Assembly: GCA_041687805.1 (NCBI GenBank)
Contig: JBDNJK010000098.1
Coordinates: 1-21,111 of the forward strand
Length of the DNA: 21,111 nucleotides
DNA from: SZUA-87 sp041687805
Lineage (GTDB): Bacteria; Actinomycetota; Acidimicrobiia; Acidimicrobiales; Aldehydirespiratoraceae
Reading direction: 5' to 3'
The notes under the pieces: generated by a model
Told to the model about the DNA's origin: nothing
Databases searched by the model: none
The model's input: the letters and a program-made list of their open reading frames with translations, nothing else
Position numbers and translations under genes: made by a program
Part shown: piece after piece, positions 1 to 6,851 of the stretch
Numbering within the stretch: the first letter of the stretch is position 1
Layout: every line of letters begins with the position of its first letter

Positions 1-31
1 ATATCGCTGTCCGATGCGCCATGATTGCCGG

Positions 32-49
32 GCTCGGCTCTGGCCGAGC
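32..49. other. GC-rich perfect hairpin upstream of the first gene
   Basis: The arms GCTCGGC (32-38) and GCCGAGC (43-49) form a perfect 7-bp stem around a 4-base loop, 33 bases before the first start codon. No T-run follows, so it is not a clear intrinsic terminator. It could end transcription of a gene left of the window or sit in the leader of the first gene. The rest of bases 1-82 shows nothing else I can name. Confidence 0.3.
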
Positions 50-82
50 GGAGTATCAACTAGCGGCATTCGAGGGAATTCA

Positions 83-838
83 ATGAATGAGACGAGAGAT
101 GGATCACGCCGTGTTGCGCTAATAGCCAACGCGAGGTTCTTTATAGGCCCGCCGCTGGCACTCCTGCTCGCCTCACACGGTCACGATCTCGTAGTCGGGG
201 ACCCCGCTCCCGGGTTGACCGAACAGCTCAAGTCGCTTGGTTCGACTGTGACGGCGGTCGAAGGCGTGAGTGACCTCGGCGACCCTGAATCCTCACAGCG
301 GCTGGTTTCCGCCGGAATCGAACGTTTCGGCCGAATCGATGCTGCCACAGCGTTCTCGGGGAATGTGATAACCGGACGATTCATGGATTCAGACTTTCCA
401 GACCTCCAGGAGGTGGTCCGCGGCAACATCGAAGCCCCATACCATTTTCTTCAAGCTGTGCTACCACCCATGATTGAGCGTGGCAGCGGTCAGGTTTTGG
501 TATTGACGAGCGCAACTGGAGCGTCGGTCACGCCTGCGGCGCCGCTCTATTCCGCGACTCGGGCCGGTGCCAACCATCTGGTGCGCAACGTGGCTGATGA
601 GGTGGCACGACACGGTGTGCAGGTGAACGCACTCGGAACCAACTACATGGACTTCCCGGAATTCTTGCGAGCAACCGGAGCTACGGACCCTGCGGTAAGA
701 ACGATGATCGAAAACCTTGTTCCGATGAAGAGGCTGGGGACGCTTGACGAATGTGCAGCCCTGTGCTCGGCATTTCTCGATGGAACCAGCCGTTTTGTTA
801 CAGGCCAATTCATCTCGTTTGCCGGTGGCTCCAACTAG
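83..838 (+). CDS. halohydrin dehalogenase-like short-chain dehydrogenase/reductase superfamily protein
   Basis: A 251-aa protein of the SDR fold that resembles halohydrin dehalogenases (HheA/HheC) more than redox SDRs. Those enzymes turn vicinal haloalcohols into epoxides and open epoxides with small anions, without a nicotinamide cofactor. Seen: the Ser-x12-Tyr-x3-Arg triad is exact (S143, Y156, R160), with Arg where redox SDRs have Lys. The N-terminal TGxxxGxG cofactor loop is absent. In its place is NARFFIG (residues 16-22), matching the family's T-x4-F-x-G nucleophile motif except that the Thr is Ala15. TNY (186-188) and the C-terminal TGQFISFAGG also follow HheC. Length matches HheC (254 aa, from memory). 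The ATG at 83 is chosen over the ATG at 14 because GAGGGA lies five bases upstream. It ends 6 bp from the convergent lacI-type gene. A non-dehalogenating SDR relative remains possible. Confidence 0.72.
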   Translation: MNETRDGSRRVALIANARFFIGPPLALLLASHGHDLVVGDPAPGLTEQLKSLGSTVTAVEGVSDLGDPESSQRLVSAGIERFGRIDAATAFSGNVITGRFMDSDFPDLQEVVRGNIEAPYHFLQAVLPPMIERGSGQVLVLTSATGASVTPAAPLYSATRAGANHLVRNVADEVARHGVQVNALGTNYMDFPEFLRATGATDPAVRTMIENLVPMKRLGTLDECAALCSAFLDGTSRFVTGQFISFAGGSN

Positions 839-844
839 GGCGTT

Positions 845-1969
845 TCAGTTTGCTGAATCCGCCGCAGAGCGAGGCACTGCGGTGGATGACCTCACGGTGA
901 GAGAGATGGGCAGGACGGTTCGTTTGGGAGCTGCACCATCGATCACGTCGAGCAGCATTTGCGCAGCGATTCTGCCCTTGTCGATCAACGGCTGGCTGAT
1001 AGTGGTGAGTGGTGGGTCCCATGTTGTGGCCCGCGGTATGTCGTCGAATCCGACTACGGACAGGTCGTCGGGGACGGTCAACCCGAGGCGCCGCGCCGCT
1101 TGACACGCCCCAATGGCGATCCGGTCGGTGAAGCAGAGAAGTGCGGTGATCTGCGGATTAGCGACCAGCATCTCGGATGCTGCGGTTCGACCGGCATCGG
1201 GGTCGTTGCGTTCCGCCTCCCATACCGGCACCGACTCTTGGTCGATTCCTGCAGCGATCAGGGGTTGCATGCTCCCTTCAAGCCGGTTGAGCGCGACTTT
1301 CACTGTCGCAGAATCACGCCGAGCACGGCTGGCCGGCCCTGGTTGGGGATCTACGCCGAGCCGCCCGGTGATGATTCCGATCTGACGGTGGCCCAGCTCG
1401 ACCAAGTGTTGAGCAGCCATCACCGCACCACTTCGATCGTCGATGCCGACGAATCCGGCAACGTCGGTGTCGTCTGGCTCGTCGACCACCACGACCGGAC
1501 CGCGTGCCCGCGCCAGTAAGTCGAGCACCGGGTGATCGCTCGGGACTGAATAGACGATGTAGCCATCGACTGCAGCAAACGGGATGGGCGATTCCGAAGG
1601 GTGAAGGCCCGGGGGTACCGGCATAAGCATCAGACCCGTGCCGACTCCAGCTGTGGTCTCGGCAACACCACTCAAGAACGCGAGGGTGTCGGGGTCGTGG
1701 AATACATAGCTCAGGTCTTCGGTGAACAACAGACCGACGGCATTTCGACGTCCGGTACGAAGGGTGCGTGCCGCCAGGTTGGGCCCGGAGTATCCGAGGC
1801 GATCAGCCGCCTCGAGAACACGTTGTCGGAGCTCCGGGGTGAGCTGATCTGGACGGTTGTAGGCATTCGACACAGTGGTGCGCGACACGCCGATCTCGTC
1901 GGCTATTGACTGCAGGGTGACTGATGCCATCCCCGACAAGCTTGGCGTCGGCGACACTTGGGCCGCCAC
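845..1969 (-). CDS. LacI-family transcriptional repressor
   Basis: A 374-aa one-component regulator. The N-terminal helix-turn-helix (about residues 16-36, VTLQSIADEIGVSRTTVSNA) is followed by the hinge-helix region NLAARTLRTGR. A periplasmic-binding-protein-like effector domain fills the rest, with the typical LacI ending that includes VVGFDDIP. The effector is not readable from sequence; family members usually bind sugars or related small metabolites. I chose the GTG at 1969 because GAGG lies four bases upstream; an ATG 13 codons later (1930) would also keep the whole helix-turn-helix. The gene starts 6 bp after the stop of the small upstream gene, so the two are one transcript. The tandem palindromes at 2237-2273 in the promoter of that transcript are its likely own operators. 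It converges with the halohydrin dehalogenase-like gene. Confidence 0.93.
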   Translation of the reverse strand: MAAQVSPTPSLSGMASVTLQSIADEIGVSRTTVSNAYNRPDQLTPELRQRVLEAADRLGYSGPNLAARTLRTGRRNAVGLLFTEDLSYVFHDPDTLAFLSGVAETTAGVGTGLMLMPVPPGLHPSESPIPFAAVDGYIVYSVPSDHPVLDLLARARGPVVVVDEPDDTDVAGFVGIDDRSGAVMAAQHLVELGHRQIGIITGRLGVDPQPGPASRARRDSATVKVALNRLEGSMQPLIAAGIDQESVPVWEAERNDPDAGRTAASEMLVANPQITALLCFTDRIAIGACQAARRLGLTVPDDLSVVGFDDIPRATTWDPPLTTISQPLIDKGRIAAQMLLDVIDGAAPKRTVLPISLTVRSSTAVPRSAADSAN

Positions 1970-1975
1970 CGGGCC

Positions 1976-2218
1976 TCAAGCGGCCAGCGTTGCGATATCG
2001 AGTGCCCTCACGAAGCGGGTTGCGGCGAGGGTGCTGTCGGAGCGATGTGATTCATTGTCGGCGAGCCATGGCATGTGAACCACAACTTTCGTGCGATCGA
2101 CGAAGGGCATAACTTCGACGACGGCGCCCGTTGGAACCGGTGCCGTGACGGAGGAAATCAGGGTCGACACTTCGTCGGTCGGTGCATCAACATATGTGGT
2201 GAAACTTAGAGTAGTCAT
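1976..2218 (-). CDS. small protein of unknown function, first gene of the lacI-type operon
   Basis: An 80-aa protein that I do not recognise. It is supported as a real gene by a perfect ribosome-binding site (AAGGAGG, five bases before the ATG), by a strong promoter with operators directly upstream, and by tight spacing to the repressor gene that follows. There is no signal peptide, membrane segment or cysteine. The start (LSFTTYVDAPTDEVSTLISS) loosely recalls the first strand of SRPBCC/polyketide-cyclase-like proteins, but the protein is about half the length of that fold and I do not assign it. Because it is the first gene behind the operators, it should be made whenever the repressor is released. 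Confidence 0.7.
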   Translation of the reverse strand: MTTLSFTTYVDAPTDEVSTLISSVTAPVPTGAVVEVMPFVDRTKVVVHMPWLADNESHRSDSTLAATRFVRALDIATLAA

Positions 2219-2236
2219 CTCGGCCTCCTTGGCCCA

Positions 2237-2250
2237 CTGAATCGATTCAG
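2237..2250. promoter_or_regulatory. proximal LacI-type operator
   Basis: CTGAATCGATTCAG is a perfect 14-bp palindrome with the central CG typical of LacI-family operators. It lies at or just past the expected transcription start of the small gene-repressor operon, where a bound repressor would block initiation. It is 19 bases upstream of that operon's first start codon. Confidence 0.8.
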
Positions 2251-2257
2251 CAAGGTG

Positions 2258-2273
2258 ACTGTATCGATTCAGT
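2258..2273. promoter_or_regulatory. distal LacI-type operator
   Basis: ACTGTATCGATTCAGT is a 16-bp palindrome with one mismatched pair. It shares the ATCGATTCAG core with the proximal operator, and the two centres are 22 bp apart, about two helical turns, so two repressor dimers would sit on the same face. It covers the spacer and -10 region of the leftward promoter. It is about 100 bp upstream of the rightward mgtC-type gene, which it might also influence. Confidence 0.78.
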
Positions 2274-2285
2274 GGGAGTTGTCAA
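2258..2285 (-). promoter_or_regulatory. promoter of the small gene-lacI operon
   Basis: On the - strand a perfect TTGACA (-35, at 2285-2280) is followed after 16 bases by TACAGT (-10, at 2263-2258). Transcription would start near 2251, inside the operator pair, with a leader of about 30 bases carrying AAGGAGG. The distal operator overlaps the -10 and the proximal one the start point, as in repressed promoters of this family. Confidence 0.65.
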
Positions 2286-2371
2286 CGTGATTGTCGACAC
2301 ACCTCGTTTGCTCGCCTGCTCCCCACCGATCTCATCGCAGCTAGTGTCCTCACAACTAAGGAGGGCATCAA

Positions 2372-3040
2372 TTGACCGATGTGACAACGCTGGAAATGAT
2401 CGCCCGGTTGTTGCTGGCCGCAGCACTCGGTTCGATACTCGGCTACGAGCGCGAGACCCGGAGCAAGACCGCTGGTCTGCGCACACACACGCTCGTAGGC
2501 CTGGGCGCGGCATTATTCACCCTCGCCGGAGCATTTGGATTCGACGGTGGGGCAGTCGATCCCAGTCGCCTTGCCGCAGGCGTCGTCACAGGCATTGGTT
2601 TCATCGGCGCCGGCACGATCATGCGGAGTGGGATTCGCGTTACCGGACTCACCACCGCGGCCACACTGTGGGTAGCTGCTGCTCTCGGAGTAGGTGCCGC
2701 CGTCGGGCTGTATGCCGTCACCATCGCCGGCGGGGCAGTGGCCCTCTTCTCGCTTCTGGTTCTCGGCTCAATACGTCCCTCACGATTGTTCGGCCATCAG
2801 CGCCGAATTGAGATGCTCTACGAACCGGGCCACGGGACCCTCGGCCCGCTCTACGCATCAGTCACCAAGGCGGGGGGCGACGTACGACGTGTTTGGATGT
2901 CCGAAGACGATGGCCTGCGACATGTCACGATGGTTCTCACCAAGGTCGACGACCGGGCCTTCGACGCCCTCACATCCATGTTGATTGCACGCGATGAGGT
3001 GTTTCAAATATCTCCACTAACTGCCGCTAGCGCCGAATGA
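2372..3040 (+). CDS. MgtC/SapB family inner-membrane protein
   Basis: A 222-aa membrane protein. The N-terminal part (about residues 5-135) holds four to five hydrophobic segments with family signatures: GYERE near residue 24, the AGLRTH stretch, LGAALFTLAG, GIGFIGAGTIM and GLTTAATLW. The C-terminal part (about 145-222) is soluble and fits the ACT-like domain seen in many MgtC proteins. MgtC itself helps cells survive low Mg2+ and modulates the F1Fo ATP synthase in pathogens; roles in environmental bacteria are mostly unknown. The TTG start is chosen because TAAGGAGGG lies six bases upstream and no better start exists. Its stop overlaps the next gene's start (ATGA), so the two are probably coupled. 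No magnesium-responsive leader was recognised in the 5' region. Confidence 0.9.
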   Translation: MTDVTTLEMIARLLLAAALGSILGYERETRSKTAGLRTHTLVGLGAALFTLAGAFGFDGGAVDPSRLAAGVVTGIGFIGAGTIMRSGIRVTGLTTAATLWVAAALGVGAAVGLYAVTIAGGAVALFSLLVLGSIRPSRLFGHQRRIEMLYEPGHGTLGPLYASVTKAGGDVRRVWMSEDDGLRHVTMVLTKVDDRAFDALTSMLIARDEVFQISPLTAASAE

Positions 3041-3810
3041 CTTCCGATCATCTCCCATCGTTCGATCTTCACGGTCGCGTGGCCGTTGTCACCGGCGCCA
3101 GTCGCGGCATCGGCAGAGCGCTCGCCGAGGCGCTGGCAGCCGCCGGCGCAACCGTCGCAGTCACCGCTCGGTCGGCCGACGACGCCGACGAAATCGCCAC
3201 AGGTATCCGCTCGACGGGCGGTCATGCCAGCTCACATCGGCTCGACGTCACCGACCTCCAGACCATCCCGTCTGCGTTCGCCGAAATTGTTGATGCTCAC
3301 GACACGATCGACATCCTTGTCGCCAACGCCGGTATCGGATCCAATCTCCCCGCCATCGACGTCACTGAACAGCACTGGGACGAGATGTTCGACGTCAATC
3401 TCAAGGGTGCCTTCTTCACCGCCCAAGCGTGCGCTCCGCACATGATCAGGCAGCATTTCGGACGAATCGTTGCCATCAGCTCTCAGGCTTCGATGGTTGG
3501 AATACGCGATCACGTCGCCTACTCCGCGTCCAAGGGTGGTCTCAATCAGATGGTTCGAGTACTCGCACTGGAATGGGGACCGCTGGGTATCAACGTGAAT
3601 GCTGTGGCTCCCACATTCATCCGCACGCCTGGCACCGCTGAGCGCCTCGACGATCCACAATATTTGGCGAGCGTGGTCGAACGAATCCCTGTCGGGCACG
3701 TAGGCACATCACGAGATGTGGCCGGCGCGGTCGTCTACTTGTGTTCCCAGGCTGGAGATCTGGTCAACGGATCAATCCTGGCTGTCGACGGAGGTTGGAC
3801 CGCCCAATAG
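3037..3810 (+). CDS. classical SDR family NAD(P)-dependent oxidoreductase
   Basis: A 257-aa FabG-like dehydrogenase. Seen: the cofactor loop TGASRGIG (about residues 19-26), the structural NAG, the catalytic Ser in ISSQAS and the YSASK Tyr/Lys pair. The C-terminal NGSILAVDGGWT is typical of this class. The cofactor after strand 2 (TARS) hints at NADP, which is weak. The substrate cannot be assigned: relatives include 3-oxoacyl-ACP reductases, gluconate 5-dehydrogenases and many alcohol dehydrogenases. The start overlaps the MgtC stop (ATGA). It lies 80 bp upstream of the diaminopropionate ammonia-lyase gene on the same strand and may belong to that operon. Unlike the SDR at the left edge, its active site is fully intact. 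Confidence 0.93.
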   Translation: MTSDHLPSFDLHGRVAVVTGASRGIGRALAEALAAAGATVAVTARSADDADEIATGIRSTGGHASSHRLDVTDLQTIPSAFAEIVDAHDTIDILVANAGIGSNLPAIDVTEQHWDEMFDVNLKGAFFTAQACAPHMIRQHFGRIVAISSQASMVGIRDHVAYSASKGGLNQMVRVLALEWGPLGINVNAVAPTFIRTPGTAERLDDPQYLASVVERIPVGHVGTSRDVAGAVVYLCSQAGDLVNGSILAVDGGWTAQ

Positions 3811-3855
3811 CAGCCGGCAAGAGCAATAATTCAGTGGTCAAGGGCAAGTCGGAAA

Positions 3856-3868
3856 GGTCTGGTAGACC
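3856..3868 (+). other. small hairpin before the ammonia-lyase gene
   Basis: GGTCT and AGACC pair around GGT to make a 5-bp stem in the 80-bp gap between the SDR and the ammonia-lyase gene. It sits 7 bases before the AAGGAG ribosome-binding site (3876-3881), which is nine bases from the ATG. It may be a weak leader structure; the rest of the gap contains no convincing promoter. Confidence 0.2.
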
Positions 3869-3890
3869 GGAACGAAAGGAGTTACTTTTT

Positions 3891-5057
3891 ATGTCGTCCG
3901 TCGTTGTCGCCAACCCTCTTCGCAGCAGCCAGGTTTGGGACCCCCCGCCAGAGGCCATCGCAGCCTTTCACCGTCGGATGCCTGCCTACTCCCCCACACT
4001 TCTGCTCGACGCACCCGGTCTGGCACGCAAGCTCGGGGTCGGCCGGATTCTCATCAAGGCTGAGACACGCCGCATGGGCTTGCCGTCGTTCAAGATTTTG
4101 GGTGCGTCGTGGGCCACCTACCAAGCAATTTGTGCTCATATCGGCCACGAGCCTGAACCGTGGGGCAACATCAACGAGCTGGCAGCCAATCTTGCCCATC
4201 TCAAACCATTCAAGTTGGCCACGGCGACCGACGGTAACCATGGTCGAGCGGTGTCGTTCATGGCACGGTTGCTCGGTTTCTCGGCTGAAATATTTGTGCC
4301 GGAAGGAATGGCCGAGGCGCGGATCAAGGCAATGGAGGCAGAAGGAGCGGTGGTCCACATTGTCGACGGCGACTACGACGACGCCGTGGCCCGCGCTGGT
4401 CAAGAGGCAGGCGATCACTGCATTGTCGTGTCCGACACGTCCTGGCCGGGCTACGAGACCATCCCGGCTCAGGTAATCGAGGGATACACGACGATTTTCG
4501 CGGAAGTCGACGATGCGATCGATGCCAGCGAACTCGACCATCCAGACATGGTCGTGGTGCCAATGGGGGTCGGAGCGTTCATGGCCGCCGCTGTTACCCA
4601 CTACCGCTCTGGCGGACCCACTCCAACGATCGTAGGTGTGGAACCGACTACAGCGAATTGTGTTCAGGTTTCAGCGCTCGCGGGCGACATAACTCACGTT
4701 CCCGGCCCGCATCGATCAATCATGGTCGGACTCAACTGCGGACGGCCATCGCTCATCGCGTGGCCTCGGCTCTCAACAGGCATCGACTGGTTCGTCAGCG
4801 TCGATGACGACGAAGCGCGACAAGCAATGCGTGACCTTGCAGCCGCAGCGGTCGTAGCCGGAGAGACGGGCGCCGCATCACTCGCAGGCCTTGAGGCACT
4901 CCTCGCCAGCGAGCAGTCGGCAGCCGCGCTTCCCGACAAGGCGAATGCCACCATCCTCGTCGTGGTCACAGAGGGCGCAACGGATCCGGCGGCATACGAG
5001 GCAATCGTTGGCAAGAGCCACGATCGGATCGGGCGAGTTCTTACAGCTATTCGCTAA
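3891..5057 (+). CDS. dpaL: diaminopropionate ammonia-lyase (PLP-dependent)
   Basis: A 388-aa fold-type II PLP enzyme expected to convert 2,3-diaminopropionate to pyruvate and two ammonia. Seen: the PLP lysine in SFKILGAS (K68), TDGNHGRA (D114) and DTSWPGYE (D182), which line up with Lys77, Asp120 and Asp189 of the E. coli enzyme (numbers from memory). The glycine-rich GVGAFMAAA loop should hold the PLP phosphate. Both aspartates are kept, so activity on both D- and L-isomers is plausible. The length matches E. coli YgeX (about 398 aa). The ATG at 3891 has AAGGAG nine bases upstream; the longer open frame from 3741 runs into the SDR gene and has no such site. Its stop is immediately followed by the start of the YgfK-like gene, the same partnership as in the E. 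coli ygeX-ygfK locus. Confidence 0.88.
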   Translation: MSSVVVANPLRSSQVWDPPPEAIAAFHRRMPAYSPTLLLDAPGLARKLGVGRILIKAETRRMGLPSFKILGASWATYQAICAHIGHEPEPWGNINELAANLAHLKPFKLATATDGNHGRAVSFMARLLGFSAEIFVPEGMAEARIKAMEAEGAVVHIVDGDYDDAVARAGQEAGDHCIVVSDTSWPGYETIPAQVIEGYTTIFAEVDDAIDASELDHPDMVVVPMGVGAFMAAAVTHYRSGGPTPTIVGVEPTTANCVQVSALAGDITHVPGPHRSIMVGLNCGRPSLIAWPRLSTGIDWFVSVDDDEARQAMRDLAAAAVVAGETGAASLAGLEALLASEQSAAALPDKANATILVVVTEGATDPAAYEAIVGKSHDRIGRVLTAIR

Positions 5058-6824
5058 ATGTCGCTCGACTATGGTGCGCCCATGACCGCGCCACTCACAC
5101 CGATGTCAATGTCCGCGCTGTTGGGACGGATCGAACACGAGTGGGATACCCGCAAGAAGATCTTCGACCTTGCGAACGCACGGATTTGGAAACCGGACCC
5201 TGATGTCGATCTCGGATTCGACTTTCTTGGCCGTCGATGCGCCACGCCGGTCGGTCCGGCTGCAGGCCCGCAAAGCCAACTAGCCGAAAATATTGTTCTC
5301 GGCTGGTTGGGTGGATCACGTCTATTTGAGCTGAAGACCGTTCAGGTCATCGACGATCTCGAGATCGCGCGTCCGTGCATCGATATGCAGACAATCGGCT
5401 ACAACATCGAATGGAGCCAGGAGCTATCGGTCCCGCAAAGCCTCACCGAATACACCAAGGCCAGCATGTTGCTGGAGATCCTGCGGAACTGGGAACCCCT
5501 GGCCGAGTTCGTTGGGAGCGATCCAGGGCCCCACGTTTTCGACATGTCAGTTGGCTACGACCTGGCCGGCATAACGACTGACAAAGTCGACAGCTACCTC
5601 GAGGGTATGCGTGACGCCACTCATGAAATCGATCGACTTCGGCGCGAGATCGGTGGCGGTTTCGCCGATTTGGCCGATCTCGAGTTCGATCCTCACATTG
5701 CCACCACGCTCACCCTTTCGACCTTCCACGGTTGCCCGCCAGAAGAGATCGAATCGATAATCAAACACCTGATCGACGCCCATGATCTCGATGTCGTGGT
5801 GAAGTTCAACCCGACTCTTCTCGGCTACGAACACGTGTCATCGATAGTCAACGAAGAACTCGGATATCACGATGTCTCGATCCAGCCGTCGTCGTTCGAG
5901 CTCGACCTGAAATTCGACCGCGCTGTTGGACTGATTGAGGAACTCAACGACTACGCCAAGGAGAGAGGCCGCAAATTCGGCATCAAGCTCACCAACACGC
6001 TCATCGTCGACAACACCAAAAAATGGATTCCTGATGAGACGCTGTACCTCTCAGGGCCGCCGTTACACGTGATTGCATCCTCGCTTCTTCAAGCCTTGTC
6101 GGAAGCGCTCCCAGGACGACTCGATATCCCCGGTCATGATGGCGACGTGATGGTCAGCTTTTCGGCCGGTATCACCAAGAACAACTTGGCCGACTCGATC
6201 GCCATGGGCGTCAACCCGGCGACCATCTGCTCGGACCTCCTCAAGCCCGGGGGCTACGGCCGCCTGGCACCAATGCTCCGCGGGCTCGCCAAAGAGATCG
6301 GCGAGGCTGGCTTCTCTGATATTCCGTCTTGGAGGGCGGCACGCCAGCTGGAAGCTGAGGCGGCGGGATTCGCAAGTACGGCCGCTCAACACGTCGCCCA
6401 TGTCAGAGGCGACGGCATCGGCATCTACAACTTCACCGGCAACTCCAAGCTGCCGCGAGCGGTAGATCATGATCTCGAAATGTTCGGCTGTGTGGCATGC
6501 AATTTTTGCGTCACCGTTTGTCCCAATGACGCCTTCTTCAACATCAGGAGCCTCGACGGCATGGACGGACGACAGCAATATCTGGTGCTGGTCGAACTTT
6601 GCAACAACTGCGGCAACTGCATGACCTTCTGCCCTGAGAACGGCGATCCGGCAATTATCAAACCGCGGCTCTACACCGATGCCGATGTGTTTGCAGGCCG
6701 CGATGGCCAGGGCTACCTACTCGACGGTTCCACCATCATCGACTCAAGAGGTCCCGCCGAGGCGAAGACACTGGTGCAGCAGCTTCTCGTGTCCGAGGCC
6801 GGCCTTCCGCTGGCGACCAGCTGA
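5058..6824 (+). CDS. short YgfK-like dihydroorotate-dehydrogenase-type flavoprotein with two [4Fe-4S] clusters
   Basis: A 588-aa protein related to E. coli YgfK (putative selenate reductase / purine-degradation oxidoreductase). Residues about 20-440 match its dihydroorotate-dehydrogenase-like FMN domain: CATPVGPAAGP, ELKTVQ, STFHGCPPEE (C226), VKFNPTLLGY, KLTNT and DLLKPGGY. The end (about 475-560) matches its ferredoxin domain, with two CxxCxxCxxxC sets at C478-C488 and C515-C525. E. coli YgfK is about 1030 aa and has a GltD-like FAD/NAD(P)H domain between these parts; here the two are joined directly by about 35 residues. Electrons must therefore come from or go to another protein. The start directly follows the dpaL stop; an in-frame ATG at 5082 is an alternative. 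The reaction is unproven. Confidence 0.85.
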   Translation: MSLDYGAPMTAPLTPMSMSALLGRIEHEWDTRKKIFDLANARIWKPDPDVDLGFDFLGRRCATPVGPAAGPQSQLAENIVLGWLGGSRLFELKTVQVIDDLEIARPCIDMQTIGYNIEWSQELSVPQSLTEYTKASMLLEILRNWEPLAEFVGSDPGPHVFDMSVGYDLAGITTDKVDSYLEGMRDATHEIDRLRREIGGGFADLADLEFDPHIATTLTLSTFHGCPPEEIESIIKHLIDAHDLDVVVKFNPTLLGYEHVSSIVNEELGYHDVSIQPSSFELDLKFDRAVGLIEELNDYAKERGRKFGIKLTNTLIVDNTKKWIPDETLYLSGPPLHVIASSLLQALSEALPGRLDIPGHDGDVMVSFSAGITKNNLADSIAMGVNPATICSDLLKPGGYGRLAPMLRGLAKEIGEAGFSDIPSWRAARQLEAEAAGFASTAAQHVAHVRGDGIGIYNFTGNSKLPRAVDHDLEMFGCVACNFCVTVCPNDAFFNIRSLDGMDGRQQYLVLVELCNNCGNCMTFCPENGDPAIIKPRLYTDADVFAGRDGQGYLLDGSTIIDSRGPAEAKTLVQQLLVSEAGLPLATS

Positions 6825-6851
6825 TCCAATTCGCCGATTTGTCGACGACGG

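Noticed and set aside
2292..2299. TGTCGACA palindrome upstream of the mgtC-type gene as a regulator site
   Set aside because: Eight-base palindrome with no repeat nearby and no known match; not distinguishable from chance.
3882..4601. 239-codon - strand open frame opposite dpaL
   Set aside because: No family motif, and the + strand frame has all diaminopropionate ammonia-lyase active-site residues.
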